DNA of 64,000 nucleotides from Pseudomonas matsuisoli (GTDB taxonomy: Bacteria; Pseudomonadota; Gammaproteobacteria; Pseudomonadales; Pseudomonadaceae), in the NCBI RefSeq assembly GCF_014647635.1, contig NZ_BMPO01000009.1:124001-188000 (forward strand), read 5' to 3'. Below are positions 1 through 10,553 of the stretch, one piece after another. Under the pieces are notes generated by a model. The model ran no database searches. It was not told where the DNA came from and saw only the letters and a list, made by a program, of their open reading frames with translations. A program made the position numbers and the translations under genes. Position 1 is the stretch's first letter. Each line of letters starts with the position of its first letter.

Positions 1-993
1 CTCGTCGAGTTGCTGGGGGCTTCGGTCCTAGGCGGCTCTTCCCTGGGCCGCACGGCGTTTCCCACCGCGCATCCACAATGGCGCGGGATTTTGCCGCCCA
101 AAGCGGCCGCGATTCGGGACATTCTCGAACCCTTCGACGCTGTCCTACTGCTGGGCGGGCACTCGCTGGTGAGCTATCAGTACTCCGATGGGTTACCCAT
201 TCCCGCGGGGCGTCGCGTCATCCAGCTGACGAGCAACGCGCATCAGCTCGGTCGCTTCTATGACGGTACGTTTGGATGGGTCGGCGACGTGCGCTTGTCC
301 CTGCAAACACTCCTTCCGATCCTGGCGGAAAAGTGCGCGCCGCGCGCGGACGCAATCGAGACCTTGAAGGTACGCGCGCAGCAACTACGCGACGCCCTGC
401 GATCGGATGTTTCCGCGCGTGCCGCAGATCAATTCGATGCGCCTGAAACGTCCCCATTGGTGGCAGCGTACGAAACCCTACGGGCGGTCGGCGGAGACAT
501 ACCTATCGTCGATGAGGCACCGGCCACGATCATCCATGTTCGCGATTGCCTGGACTCTTCTTCGTCCAGGCAGTACACCTTCACGCGCAGCGGCATTCTT
601 GGCTGGGCGATGCCAGCAGCCGTTGGAATGTCGCTTGGCCTTGAGCGTCGCCCGGTGGTTTGCCTCGTAGGCGATGGCTCGGCGATGTACTCACCTCAAG
701 CGCTTTGGACGGCCGCTCATATGGGGCTTCCGGTGACGTTCGTCGTCATGAACAATGGCGAGTACAACATTCTGAAGAACAACATTCGTGCGCAATCGCA
801 CTATCGCAGCGCCAAGGCCGAGCACTTCATTGGCATGGACATTGTCGATCCACGAATCGACTTCGTTGCGTTGGCGAAGACCTATGGCGTAGCAGCGCGG
901 CGCGTGGAACGCGCTGCCGACATCTACGGCGCTGTGCAGGACGGGATCCGATCGGGCCGACCGAACCTGATCGATCTTCCTATTACCCGTTAG
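1..993 (+). CDS. Thiamine-diphosphate-dependent decarboxylase, benzoylformate decarboxylase-like (5' end outside window)
   Basis: The reading frame is open from base 1, so this is the C-terminal 330 residues of a protein that normally has about 530. The middle domain carries a stretch (FPTAHPQWRG, then an SYQYSDG block) with the same layout as Pseudomonas benzoylformate decarboxylase. The C-terminal domain has the ThDP/Mg motif GDGS at about residue 224 and its partner NN at about residue 251. Family members decarboxylate 2-oxo acids to aldehydes. The N-terminal pyrimidine-binding domain and the first active-site histidines lie upstream, so the substrate cannot be fixed; other ThDP enzymes such as oxalyl-CoA decarboxylase are less likely. 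A strong terminator follows, so this gene ends its transcription unit. Confidence 0.8.
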   Translation, partial: LVELLGASVLGGSSLGRTAFPTAHPQWRGILPPKAAAIRDILEPFDAVLLLGGHSLVSYQYSDGLPIPAGRRVIQLTSNAHQLGRFYDGTFGWVGDVRLSLQTLLPILAEKCAPRADAIETLKVRAQQLRDALRSDVSARAADQFDAPETSPLVAAYETLRAVGGDIPIVDEAPATIIHVRDCLDSSSSRQYTFTRSGILGWAMPAAVGMSLGLERRPVVCLVGDGSAMYSPQALWTAAHMGLPVTFVVMNNGEYNILKNNIRAQSHYRSAKAEHFIGMDIVDPRIDFVALAKTYGVAARRVERAADIYGAVQDGIRSGRPNLIDLPITR

Positions 994-1039
994 CGCGAGC
1001 GCGGACCAATACCGCGTATCCCCTCTCGTCACGAAGCGA

Positions 1040-1074
1040 AACGCCCAGGCTGATCATGCCTGGGCGTTCTTTTT
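1040..1074 (+). terminator. Rho-independent terminator after the ThDP enzyme
   Basis: An 11-bp perfect stem (AACGCCCAGGC with GCCTGGGCGTT) surrounds a 7-nt loop and is followed by CTTTTT. It lies 47 bp after the stop codon of the decarboxylase and before the convergent azoreductase gene. Confidence 0.85.
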
Positions 1075-1119
1075 GGCGAAGGGTGGCCGCTTACCGATAA
1101 GGCCAGCGCGAGGCCGACG

Positions 1120-1722
1120 TTACGCGTACTGCGCGCGAATCTGCTTGTCAGCATCCTGCAACGCGGCTTCTTTAGCGTCATCGCCATAGGCCAGCCCCTG
1201 TGCGCGAATGACCTGCACATCGGTGATGCCAAGGAAGCCCAGCAACAGCTTGAGGTAATCCTCATGAGCGATGCCCGTGGGCTGGCCGGCGTGGATGCCG
1301 CCTGCCGTCGACACGATGACCGCCTTCTTGCCCTTGCAGAGGCCTTCCGGACCCGCTTCGGTGTAACGGAACGTAGTACCGGCGACGGTGATGCGGTCGA
1401 TCCATGCCTTCAGTTGCGTCGGGATGGTGAAGTTGTACATCGGGGCTCCGATGACCACGACGTCGGCAGCGAGAAACTCCTCCAACGCCTTGGCGTTGCG
1501 CGCGGCCTCCAATCGCTGTTCGTCATCCCGCGCTTCTTCAGCGGTACGACCTGCGGAGAGGCTTGCGGCAGAGAAGTGGCCCAGGCTGTCATCTGCCAGA
1601 TCGTGATAGCTCACTTCAGCGTCACCATTAGCGGCTTTCAAAGCAGCAACGACTTTTTGTGTCAGCGGACGAGAAGCGGAATAGCCACCCAGGATGCTGG
1701 AATCGATATGCAGAATGTTCAT
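1120..1722 (-). CDS. azoR: FMN-dependent NADH:quinone oxidoreductase / azoreductase
   Basis: The 200-residue protein starts [10 protein letters not shown] and has the flavodoxin-like fold signature of AzoR: the early Ser cluster ([13 protein letters not shown]), the FMN-contacting [16 protein letters not shown] segment in the middle, and the TAGGIHAGQ loop at about residue 140. AzoR homodimers use NADH to reduce quinones and azo bonds by two-electron transfer in the cytosol and protect from thiol and quinone stress. The start is supported by GGAG about 8 nt upstream. The gene is divergent from a LysR-family regulator with about 130 bp between them, a usual arrangement for an inducible azoreductase. 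Length matches the family. Confidence 0.93.
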   Translation of the reverse strand: MNILHIDSSILGGYSASRPLTQKVVAALKAANGDAEVSYHDLADDSLGHFSAASLSAGRTAEEARDDEQRLEAARNAKALEEFLAADVVVIGAPMYNFTIPTQLKAWIDRITVAGTTFRYTEAGPEGLCKGKKAVIVSTAGGIHAGQPTGIAHEDYLKLLLGFLGITDVQVIRAQGLAYGDDAKEAALQDADKQIRAQYA

Positions 1723-1853
1723 GGGATGTCTCCAATTGGTTGAAAGTAGATTTGGGTCGGTAGGTGCGGATCATCCTATCGAACAAACCAATGGCCGATT
1801 AGCCCTGCAAAATGTGATAGTTCGTCCCACCCATAGGACGAAGAGCGAATGTC

Positions 1854-2762
1854 ATGCAGGATCTGAACGATCTTTTCTACTTTGCCAAGGTGGTCGAGTC
1901 CGGCAGTTTTTCAGCCGCAGGGCGTGTGCTCGGCATCCCGAAATCACGATTGTCGCGACGTCTGGCCGAGCTGGAAGAGCGGCTTGGCGCCCGCCTGTTG
2001 CAGCGCACCACGCGCACGCTTTCATTGACGGCAATCGGTGAACGCTACCTGCGGCATTGCCAGGCAATGTTGGCAGAGGCGGAGATGGCCGACGAAGCGG
2101 TGGCCAGCATGTCAAGCGAGCCTCGCGGACCGCTACGCGTGTCGTCGCCTACCGGCCTTGCACACAATTATCTCCCAGAGATCATTTCCAGTTTTCTGCA
2201 GAAATACCCGCTGGTGCAGTTGGAGATGCTGCTGGTCAACCGGCGTGTCGATCTGGTCAACGAAGGCATCGACGTCGCGCTGCGCGTACGCGAACCGGGC
2301 GACGAAGACCCGGCCCTGATCACTCGTCGTTTGCACCATGCTCAGGGTGTGCTCGTTGCGACAGCCGGCTTTTTGCGCGATCGCCGCATCGACACCCCGG
2401 AATCGCTGATCGGGGTGCCGTTACTCGGCGCGCTGGAACTCGACCGCAAGGTTCATTTGTGCATGCTGGACAACACCGGCGCCAAGCGAGAATTGGTACT
2501 GGAGGCGCGGCTCGGCATCGACGACTTCGGCACGCGCAAGCATGCGGCGTTGGCCGGCCTTGGCTATACGACGCTGCCGCTGATGTACTGCGAGCAGGAG
2601 TTGGCGGACGGTCGGTTGCAGCAGCTCTTGCCAGACTGGTCATTGCCCGGTGGCTATCTGCAAGCCGTCTATCCTCATCGGCGCGGCATGCTGCCCGCGG
2701 TGCGCGCCTGGATCGAGCACCTTAGCGAGCACTTTCGCAATGGATTGCCCGGCCCGGTTTGA
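1854..2762 (+). CDS. LysR-family transcriptional regulator, CrgA/YhaJ-like
   Basis: The 302-residue protein has an N-terminal winged helix-turn-helix (residues about 4-62, containing ESGSFSAAGRVLGIPKSRLS) and a C-terminal periplasmic-binding-like effector domain (about 90-295). The motif VNEGIDVALRV is typical of the aromatic- or quinone-responsive CrgA-like branch. It is divergent from azoR, so by position it probably controls azoR and itself from the shared 131-bp region. The effector cannot be read from sequence. Confidence 0.88.
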   Translation: MQDLNDLFYFAKVVESGSFSAAGRVLGIPKSRLSRRLAELEERLGARLLQRTTRTLSLTAIGERYLRHCQAMLAEAEMADEAVASMSSEPRGPLRVSSPTGLAHNYLPEIISSFLQKYPLVQLEMLLVNRRVDLVNEGIDVALRVREPGDEDPALITRRLHHAQGVLVATAGFLRDRRIDTPESLIGVPLLGALELDRKVHLCMLDNTGAKRELVLEARLGIDDFGTRKHAALAGLGYTTLPLMYCEQELADGRLQQLLPDWSLPGGYLQAVYPHRRGMLPAVRAWIEHLSEHFRNGLPGPV

Positions 2763-2812
2763 TGGATACGGCTGCGATGGCATGGTTTATCGGCAATAGG
2801 TTTTAACGGCAT

Positions 2813-2836
2813 CGCGGGCAAGGCCGCGCCTACAAA
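2813..2836. repeat. REP-like element (degenerate)
   Basis: The imperfect palindrome GCGGGCAAGGCCGCGCCTAC has the layout of the Pseudomonas REP elements seen elsewhere in this window (17342, 25500, 42503, 57875). It sits in the gap between the LysR gene and the curlin-repeat gene. Confidence 0.5.
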
Positions 2837-2971
2837 AGCGCCGGGCGTCTGTTCCGACTGCCGGTATGAGGATTAATCCCGCTCCGCTGGATATGTAGCC
2901 GGTTGATCTATTTGCCGTTGCCGGCAACCGCTCAACAATCCGGGTCCCACACATCTCCAAGGATTCAGGAC

Positions 2972-4090
2972 ATGTTCGCTCGCAGCCTCCTCGCCGCCAC
3001 CCTATCTTTTGCCTTGACCGCTCACGCGCAAGAGTGGGCCTTTGAAGCGACCACCGAACAAAACGGGAACGATAATTCCGCCCAGATAGACCAGCAAGGC
3101 GGACCATACGTCTCGGCGAACGTCGTACAAACGGGTGACATCAATAAAGTCGCGATCCAACAAGTTGGCTACAACCTTATTGTCGAGGCTACGCAACTGG
3201 GTAATGCGAACACCCTGAACACGAATCAGGAGGGCTTCGGTCTCTGGGTACACTCGTATCAGGAAGGTGAACGCAACGTTCAAAACATTGCCCAGCGAAC
3301 CATGGACTGGGCCGAGGCCACGATCAACCAAATCGGCACAGATAACACCGCGACCGTAAATCAGCTTGATACCGACTACAACAACGCCACCCTCAACCAA
3401 CTCGGGCACGCAAACGCCCTGACGCTGGAACAGGCCGTGTTTCTGAACAGCCTCCAAGCGAATCAGGACGGCACGGGTAATCAAGCGACCGTGGGCCAAT
3501 ACGGTAATGCGTCTGGGCAAGTCGACCAGTACGGTCAATTCAATACCGTTGTCTCTTCGCAAAGCACGTATGGGCGTCTCAGCGGCTCGATAAGTCAAAC
3601 CGGCGAAAGTAATCGTGCTGATGTGATCCAGACGGACCCTAGCTATTACGGCGGCAGCACGGCATCGTTGATGCAAAATGGGTCGAGCAATATTGCTGAC
3701 CTAACCCTGTACACAACCAACGGGTCGTTCGATTTCACGCAAACCGGAAACGGCAACGAATTGATGGTCTATCAGTACGGATCATCGGCGGTCGGATATG
3801 AGGAAAACATACGCGGCGGACGTATCACCGGGCAATCGTCCGGCGACTACAACCGGGTCGACATTATCCAGGGCGGTGATAACAACTCGCTGGACCTGCT
3901 GCAAAACGGCGCTGATAACATCATCAGCGTCTCGCAAACCAGCTATGAATCGGACGGTGATAGCGGTGTCATCAATCAGGTCGGTAACGCGAACTACGCG
4001 TCGTTGGATCAACAGGTGATCAACAGCGGCGGCACGGCGAGCATCGAGCAAACCGGTATGGGCAACCGCTCGGTAATCTTCCAGCGCTAA
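2972..4090 (+). CDS. Secreted curlin-repeat protein (CsgA/CsgB-like)
   Basis: I start this 372-residue protein at the ATG before a clear signal peptide (MFARSLLAATLSFALTAHAQ); a start 23 codons upstream would bury it. The mature part is built of many imperfect repeats of the curlin pattern Q-x-G-x2-N-x-A-x3-Q, for example QIGTDNTATVNQ, QDGTGNQATVGQ and QTGNGNELMVYQ, and ends in IEQTGMGNRSVIFQR, resembling the end of CsgB. Such repeats stack into a beta-solenoid amyloid used in surface fibres and biofilm. It is larger than CsgA (about 150 residues) and no csgD, csgE, csgF or csgG lies nearby, so it is either an orphan fibre subunit using a remote secretion pore or a repeat protein with another role. 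Confidence 0.8.
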   Translation: MFARSLLAATLSFALTAHAQEWAFEATTEQNGNDNSAQIDQQGGPYVSANVVQTGDINKVAIQQVGYNLIVEATQLGNANTLNTNQEGFGLWVHSYQEGERNVQNIAQRTMDWAEATINQIGTDNTATVNQLDTDYNNATLNQLGHANALTLEQAVFLNSLQANQDGTGNQATVGQYGNASGQVDQYGQFNTVVSSQSTYGRLSGSISQTGESNRADVIQTDPSYYGGSTASLMQNGSSNIADLTLYTTNGSFDFTQTGNGNELMVYQYGSSAVGYEENIRGGRITGQSSGDYNRVDIIQGGDNNSLDLLQNGADNIISVSQTSYESDGDSGVINQVGNANYASLDQQVINSGGTASIEQTGMGNRSVIFQR

Positions 4091-4135
4091 CAGGGACGGA
4101 GTGATCCACGCATCCTGCCGTCCATAGGATCACAC

Positions 4136-4864
4136 CTACGGCTGGACCGGTTGGCTCGCGGCATGAATACGGGTCGACCGGCTTGCGACTTCGGGGGTCG
4201 GCGATCCAAGTGCATTGGTCCAGTCTTCAACATCAAGGAAACCCAGAACGCCCAATGAGCCCGGCTCGTCTACGGTTGAGAAGAACAAAGAAGCGCCGTA
4301 TTCGGGCGTTTCACTGTCGTAACCCAGCGCCTCTTCGAACTCTGAAATGCAACTACTGTGGGTCACCAGCACAAGGTTCTTGCCAGGCTTCTTACGCGCA
4401 ATGGCATCGCTGAGCATCGTCTCGCGGCATTGATAGAGCCAGTCCTGATCCACACCGGTGTCGTTGAAAACGATCTTTTCGGTCTGGGCGGTTCGGGTCA
4501 GCGGGCTGTTGTAGATGTCCGTGGTGCTCAGGCCCAGACGACTGAAACTTTCGGCGAGCGACTGCCCTGCGGGTACCGATCTTGCGGTGATACCATCCGT
4601 GCCCTCCAGGCAGGGATAGTCTTCTTTGTCGCACCGCTCGAGGTGGCGCACGAGGACTACCACATTACCCTGCTTCCACAGGGCCTTCAGCTTCGGCAAT
4701 TCATGCCGGTTTTCATCGGACAGGTCTTCGATCTCGGGCGGTTGCAGCAGCACGGCACCCGCCGAAGCAAGCAGCGAGCCTGCAACAACGAGACTCAAGC
4801 CACATTTGCGCTGGGTAGCGGTGAGCGCGCGCCACCACTGCTGTGCCGGGCTAAACAGCGACAT
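4136..4864 (-). CDS. Membrane-anchored histidine phosphatase family protein
   Basis: The 242-residue protein has an uncleaved N-terminal membrane segment (about residues 22-40) followed by a periplasmic histidine-phosphatase domain. The phosphate pocket motif is LVRHLERC (catalytic His74 with Arg73 and Arg77), and the second catalytic His is in LVTHSSC at about residue 170. RHLER in place of RHGxR recalls the Ais/PmrG lipopolysaccharide heptose-phosphate phosphatase branch, but the substrate is not proven. The gene stands alone, convergent with the curlin-repeat gene and divergent from the StyA-like gene. Confidence 0.75.
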   Translation of the reverse strand: MSLFSPAQQWWRALTATQRKCGLSLVVAGSLLASAGAVLLQPPEIEDLSDENRHELPKLKALWKQGNVVVLVRHLERCDKEDYPCLEGTDGITARSVPAGQSLAESFSRLGLSTTDIYNSPLTRTAQTEKIVFNDTGVDQDWLYQCRETMLSDAIARKKPGKNLVLVTHSSCISEFEEALGYDSETPEYGASLFFSTVDEPGSLGVLGFLDVEDWTNALGSPTPEVASRSTRIHAASQPVQP

Positions 4865-5332
4865 TCGGATTACCTATCGTCGGTTACGTAGAGATGTGTG
4901 CGGCTGCAAGCGCAACGAACGCGTTCCAAACGGACCCTCGTTCCCGGTGCGCCACCGGCATCAGCACGTAAGTCTATTGGCTACGCATGACGAACTTGCG
5001 AATCTTCACGAAAAATAGACAAACGATTGCACCGTGCCACTAGCGCTCCGGTATCGCCACTTTCCTACGGCCAACCCTTCACTGCCCGGCCTGCATGAGC
5101 AGGCCGGAACGCTTCGCCGGTTATCGACCAATAACTGCACCGTGGCGGTCGATCGATGGGCCATGCAGCACCCATAGGCTCGGTCGACTAGCACACCAGC
5201 ATGCGTATTCGCTGAACGTCGACGAATGCGCGATTTTCATCCGTCCTGAAACTCAGGCACGGAACGATCAGCCTTCGAACACTAGATCAACCCTTTCCTG
5301 ACCCTGCGCGGGCGGGATTCTTGGAGTACGCC
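4865..5332. other. Intergenic region between divergent genes, no gene seen
   Basis: The 468 bp separate the histidine phosphatase and the StyA-like monooxygenase. It must hold promoters for both. Short open frames exist on both strands, but they lack ribosome-binding sites and recognisable protein sequence. I see no terminator or repeat. Confidence 0.6.
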
Positions 5333-6571
5333 ATGCGTCGTATTGCCATCGTTGGCGCCGGCCAGGCCGGCCTGCAATTAGCCCTCGGGCTGCTCACCCA
5401 CGGCTATCGCGTCACGCTCGTCACGGATCGCACCGCGGAACAGGTTCGCGATGGCAAGGTCATGTCCAGCCAGTGCATGTTCCACACCGCACTTCAGATC
5501 GAACGAGACCTGGGCCTGAATTTCTGGGAGGACGCTTGTCCCGTCGTGGAAGGCATCGGTCTTGCGGTGCCGAACCCCGGCCATCCAAAAGAACCTGCGT
5601 TCCATTGGAGCGCGCGCCTGGATCGCTACGCTCAGGCGGTGGACCAACGCTTGAAGATGCCGGCCTGGATGCAGGCATTCGAGCGCCGAGGTGGTGAATT
5701 GATGATCGACCGGATTGGCCTGCCCGAGCTGGAACGCCTGGCAGGCAGCCATGACCTGACCGTGCTCGCTGCCGGGAAAGGCGACGTCGTTGGATTGTTT
5801 GAACGTGACGCGAAGCGCACGGTTTTCTCGCAGCCACAACGGGCTTTGGCCCTCACTTACGTAAAGGGCATGACGCCGCGATCGCCCTACCCTCAGGTCG
5901 CGTTCAACCTCATTCCCGGCGTCGGCGAATATTTCGTGTTTCCAGCCCTGACCCTGAGCGGCCCCTGCGAAATCATGGTCTTCGAAGGCGTTCCCGGTGG
6001 GCCTATGGATTGCTGGCAGGACATCACATCGCCGGAGCAACACCTGGAACGTAGCCTGGATATCGTGCGTCGCTTCGTCCCGTGGGAAGCCGAACGCTGC
6101 CGTGACGTAGAGCTTACGGACGCCGGTGGCGTACTTGCTGGACGCTTCACGCCTACGGTGCGCCAGCCGGTACTGCGTTTGCCTTCCGGGCGCTTGGTGC
6201 TGGGCATGGCCGATGCGGTGGTGGTGAACGACCCTATTACTGGACAAGGTTCAAATAGCGCAGCCAAGTGCAGCAAGGTCTACCTGGACGCAATTCTCGC
6301 GCGAGGTGCCGCGACATTCACGCCGGACTGGATGCAAGAAACGTTTGCGCAATATTGGGACTACGCAAGGCACGTGGTGAACTGGACCAACAGCTTGCTC
6401 ACCCCGCTTCCGCCGCATGTTCTCGACGTTCTCGGGACGGCCACGCACGCGCCAGGCATCGCTGCGCATATCGTGAATGCGTTCGATGATCCTAGACGCT
6501 TCGCGCCATGGTGGTTCGATGCCGAGGTGTGCCAGAGCTTCATGCACAAGCACCTGAGCCGCGCAGTCTGA
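5333..6571 (+). CDS. Styrene monooxygenase-type flavoprotein (StyA/IndA family, group E)
   Basis: The 412-residue length is that of StyA. The FAD-binding Rossmann motif GAGQAGLQLALGL is at residues about 8-20, and the late motif NDPITGQGSNSAAKC (about 300-314) is the StyA-type FAD/ribose site. StyA epoxidises styrene or indole at the vinyl bond using FADH2 supplied by a separate reductase, StyB. No styB-like gene is adjacent and there is no fused reductase domain, so an unlinked reductase would have to serve it. I use the ATG at 5333, preceded by GGAG at about 8 nt, over a TTG four codons upstream. The substrate may be an indole or another alkene. Confidence 0.85.
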   Translation: MRRIAIVGAGQAGLQLALGLLTHGYRVTLVTDRTAEQVRDGKVMSSQCMFHTALQIERDLGLNFWEDACPVVEGIGLAVPNPGHPKEPAFHWSARLDRYAQAVDQRLKMPAWMQAFERRGGELMIDRIGLPELERLAGSHDLTVLAAGKGDVVGLFERDAKRTVFSQPQRALALTYVKGMTPRSPYPQVAFNLIPGVGEYFVFPALTLSGPCEIMVFEGVPGGPMDCWQDITSPEQHLERSLDIVRRFVPWEAERCRDVELTDAGGVLAGRFTPTVRQPVLRLPSGRLVLGMADAVVVNDPITGQGSNSAAKCSKVYLDAILARGAATFTPDWMQETFAQYWDYARHVVNWTNSLLTPLPPHVLDVLGTATHAPGIAAHIVNAFDDPRRFAPWWFDAEVCQSFMHKHLSRAV

Positions 6572-6597
6572 AGATAGGTTCGATAAGCGAGCCGTGA

Positions 6598-6617
6598 CGG
6601 CGTCCCGAAGGACGCCG
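6598..6617. terminator. Hairpin between convergent styA-like and katG genes
   Basis: An 8-bp stem (CGGCGTCC with GGACGCCG) closes a CGAA tetraloop 26 bp after the StyA-like stop codon and just before the katG stop codon. No strong T-run follows, so it may act in both directions or only as an mRNA-end stabiliser. Confidence 0.5.
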
Positions 6618-6625
6618 CCGTACCG

Positions 6626-8875
<2,250 letters not shown>

Positions 8876-9073
8876 CTAATTGTCGAGCGCCGTCGAGCGA
8901 CGCTCAGAAAACTTAGCACCGAGGTCAAGGCTCGACAACGGGGTAGCGCCGCGCCGTCCAAACGGCTGGTGGCGCCCAAAAAACCGCGTAAAGAACAGCG
9001 CGCTCTACGTGGGTAATCGGCATATTGTCGGTAAAGGGTTCCGCCGGACGCGGGCGAATCTTTATTTAGACGC

Positions 9074-9817
9074 TCAGCGTTTCACGCACACGAATAGCGC
9101 GTTACCGCTAGCGCCATCCCAAGGAAGGATTCGTTGGTAATCATGCTCGAACAGCTGCACCTCGAAATAGGGGTCCAGCAGCGCTTTCAATTCCGCGAAC
9201 GTGACCGCCACCATGGGGTGCTCATCGGCCCATTCCTGATGCACGTCCGTGGACGATCGTTGGATACGCAGCTTCAACCACTGCCGTTCGCCATGCCCCG
9301 GGTAGGACCATCCCGACGTGAATCTGAACGAAGCATCCGCATGCTCGGCGCTGTGACTGACGGACGCCCCGCTGTCGATCCGGCCTTTATCAACCGCGTT
9401 GAAGCAAAAGAGCCCGTCTTGCGCCAAGGCGTCATGGGCCTTGCCGATGCAGCGTTTCAACCGTTCGACACTGGCGGCGTAATGGATGGAGTACAGAAAG
9501 CAGGAAATGAGGTCGACAGGCTGCTCGACCGAAAAATGACACATGTCCTGCAGGATGAACTCCGCTTCGGGGCAACGAACGCGTGCCTGGTCGAGCATAG
9601 GCTGATTGATGTCCAGCCCGCTGCTCTGATAACCCGCATCAAGGAAATGGCGAACATGTGGGCCCGTGCCGCAGGCCAGATCGAGATGCCTGAAGCCACC
9701 GTTGCCGAATAATCGCTGCAGTCGCTGCACCGCATGGCTCTGAGCGTGGTAATCGATGTCCGCGCACATCAGATCGTAATAACCCGACAGGTCGGTGTAG
9801 AGGGCATTGCCTGACAT
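9074..9817 (-). CDS. Class I SAM-dependent methyltransferase
   Basis: The 247-residue protein has a Rossmann methyltransferase fold. Motif I is LDLACGTGPHVRHFLDAG (about residues 45-62), motif II has the acidic SGLDIN for SAM ribose, and motif III is LQDMCHF. A C-terminal beta extension (about 150-247) is typical of small-molecule methyltransferases of the Methyltransf_25 type. The acceptor substrate is unknown and neighbours give no clue. The gene is on the same strand as, and 216 bp downstream of the start side of, katG but probably has its own promoter in the next gap. Confidence 0.8.
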   Translation of the reverse strand: MSGNALYTDLSGYYDLMCADIDYHAQSHAVQRLQRLFGNGGFRHLDLACGTGPHVRHFLDAGYQSSGLDINQPMLDQARVRCPEAEFILQDMCHFSVEQPVDLISCFLYSIHYAASVERLKRCIGKAHDALAQDGLFCFNAVDKGRIDSGASVSHSAEHADASFRFTSGWSYPGHGERQWLKLRIQRSSTDVHQEWADEHPMVAVTFAELKALLDPYFEVQLFEHDYQRILPWDGASGNALFVCVKR

Positions 9818-9917
9818 GACGACCTAGGTTTCCAGCAGCGGTGTCGAGGGCGCGCATCATAGTCCTACACGCGCAGGGAAAGTAGTGGCGACTACAGCTG
9901 CCGACACGTCCGGCGCT

Positions 9918-10460
9918 TCAGCCCAGCGCCTGATCCATCCACGCGTTCACTTCGTGCTCGCCAGGCGCGCCCTCGCCAAACAGGATCCGGAAAACTCCAG
10001 GAGCGATCACCCGATCGACCAGATGCTCAGCGCTGGGCGTCGCCTCACCCCGCGAAGCCGCACGTTCGAGGATCGTCTGCAATTGCCCCAGGAGAATGGT
10101 CAAACAGCGATTCGTGCAGTCGCTCGCCACCGCATCACGCAGCATCGCGCGGCCTGGCACCGAGTTGATTTCATCGAAGTACTGCTCGCTCCAGGTAAGC
10201 AAATCGCCCCGCAGGCTGCCGGTATCGACCGGGTCCGCATCAGGGTGCATGCGCGCCAGGCTGACGTCGGCCAACAGGCTCGATAGATCGCCCCATCGGC
10301 GATAGAGCGTGGACGGCGTGACGCCGGCTCGGGACGCGATCAATGGCAAGCTGATCGCATCTCGCCCCAGCTCCGCCAGCAACGCGCGGGTGGCTTGATG
10401 GACAGAATCTTGAACGCGGGCGCTGCGACCGCCGGGGCGAAGGGACGTTTTGATGGCCAT
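9918..10460 (-). CDS. TetR/AcrR-family repressor
   Basis: The 180-residue protein has the N-terminal TetR helix-turn-helix (about residues 17-62; ISLPLIASRAGVTPSTLYRRWG) and a C-terminal helical domain of the TetR_C_16-like type. It is divergent from an MFS exporter with 93 bp between the start codons, and a good palindrome lies in that gap, so it very probably represses the transporter and itself. The inducer is not predictable from sequence. Confidence 0.9.
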   Translation of the reverse strand: MAIKTSLRPGGRSARVQDSVHQATRALLAELGRDAISLPLIASRAGVTPSTLYRRWGDLSSLLADVSLARMHPDADPVDTGSLRGDLLTWSEQYFDEINSVPGRAMLRDAVASDCTNRCLTILLGQLQTILERAASRGEATPSAEHLVDRVIAPGVFRILFGEGAPGEHEVNAWMDQALG

Positions 10461-10470
10461 GGCGGCGACG

Positions 10471-10493
10471 TTAACACAAAGAATTTGCGTTAG
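10471..10493. promoter_or_regulatory. Candidate TetR operator
   Basis: An imperfect 23-bp palindrome, TTAACACAAA-GAA-TTTGCGTTAG, has 8 of 10 positions matching between the arms. It lies 10 bp upstream of the tetR start codon and about 60 bp before the MFS start codon, where a repressor would block both promoters. Confidence 0.6.
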
Positions 10494-10553
10494 TGGTAGA
10501 AGAGGAACAGACTGCCCCGCTAACGCGACATATTTGCTTTAAGGATTTTTGCC

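Noticed and set aside
5378-6247. Long minus-strand frame inside the StyA-like gene
   Set aside because: Shadow frame of a GC-rich gene; no motif and no start signal.
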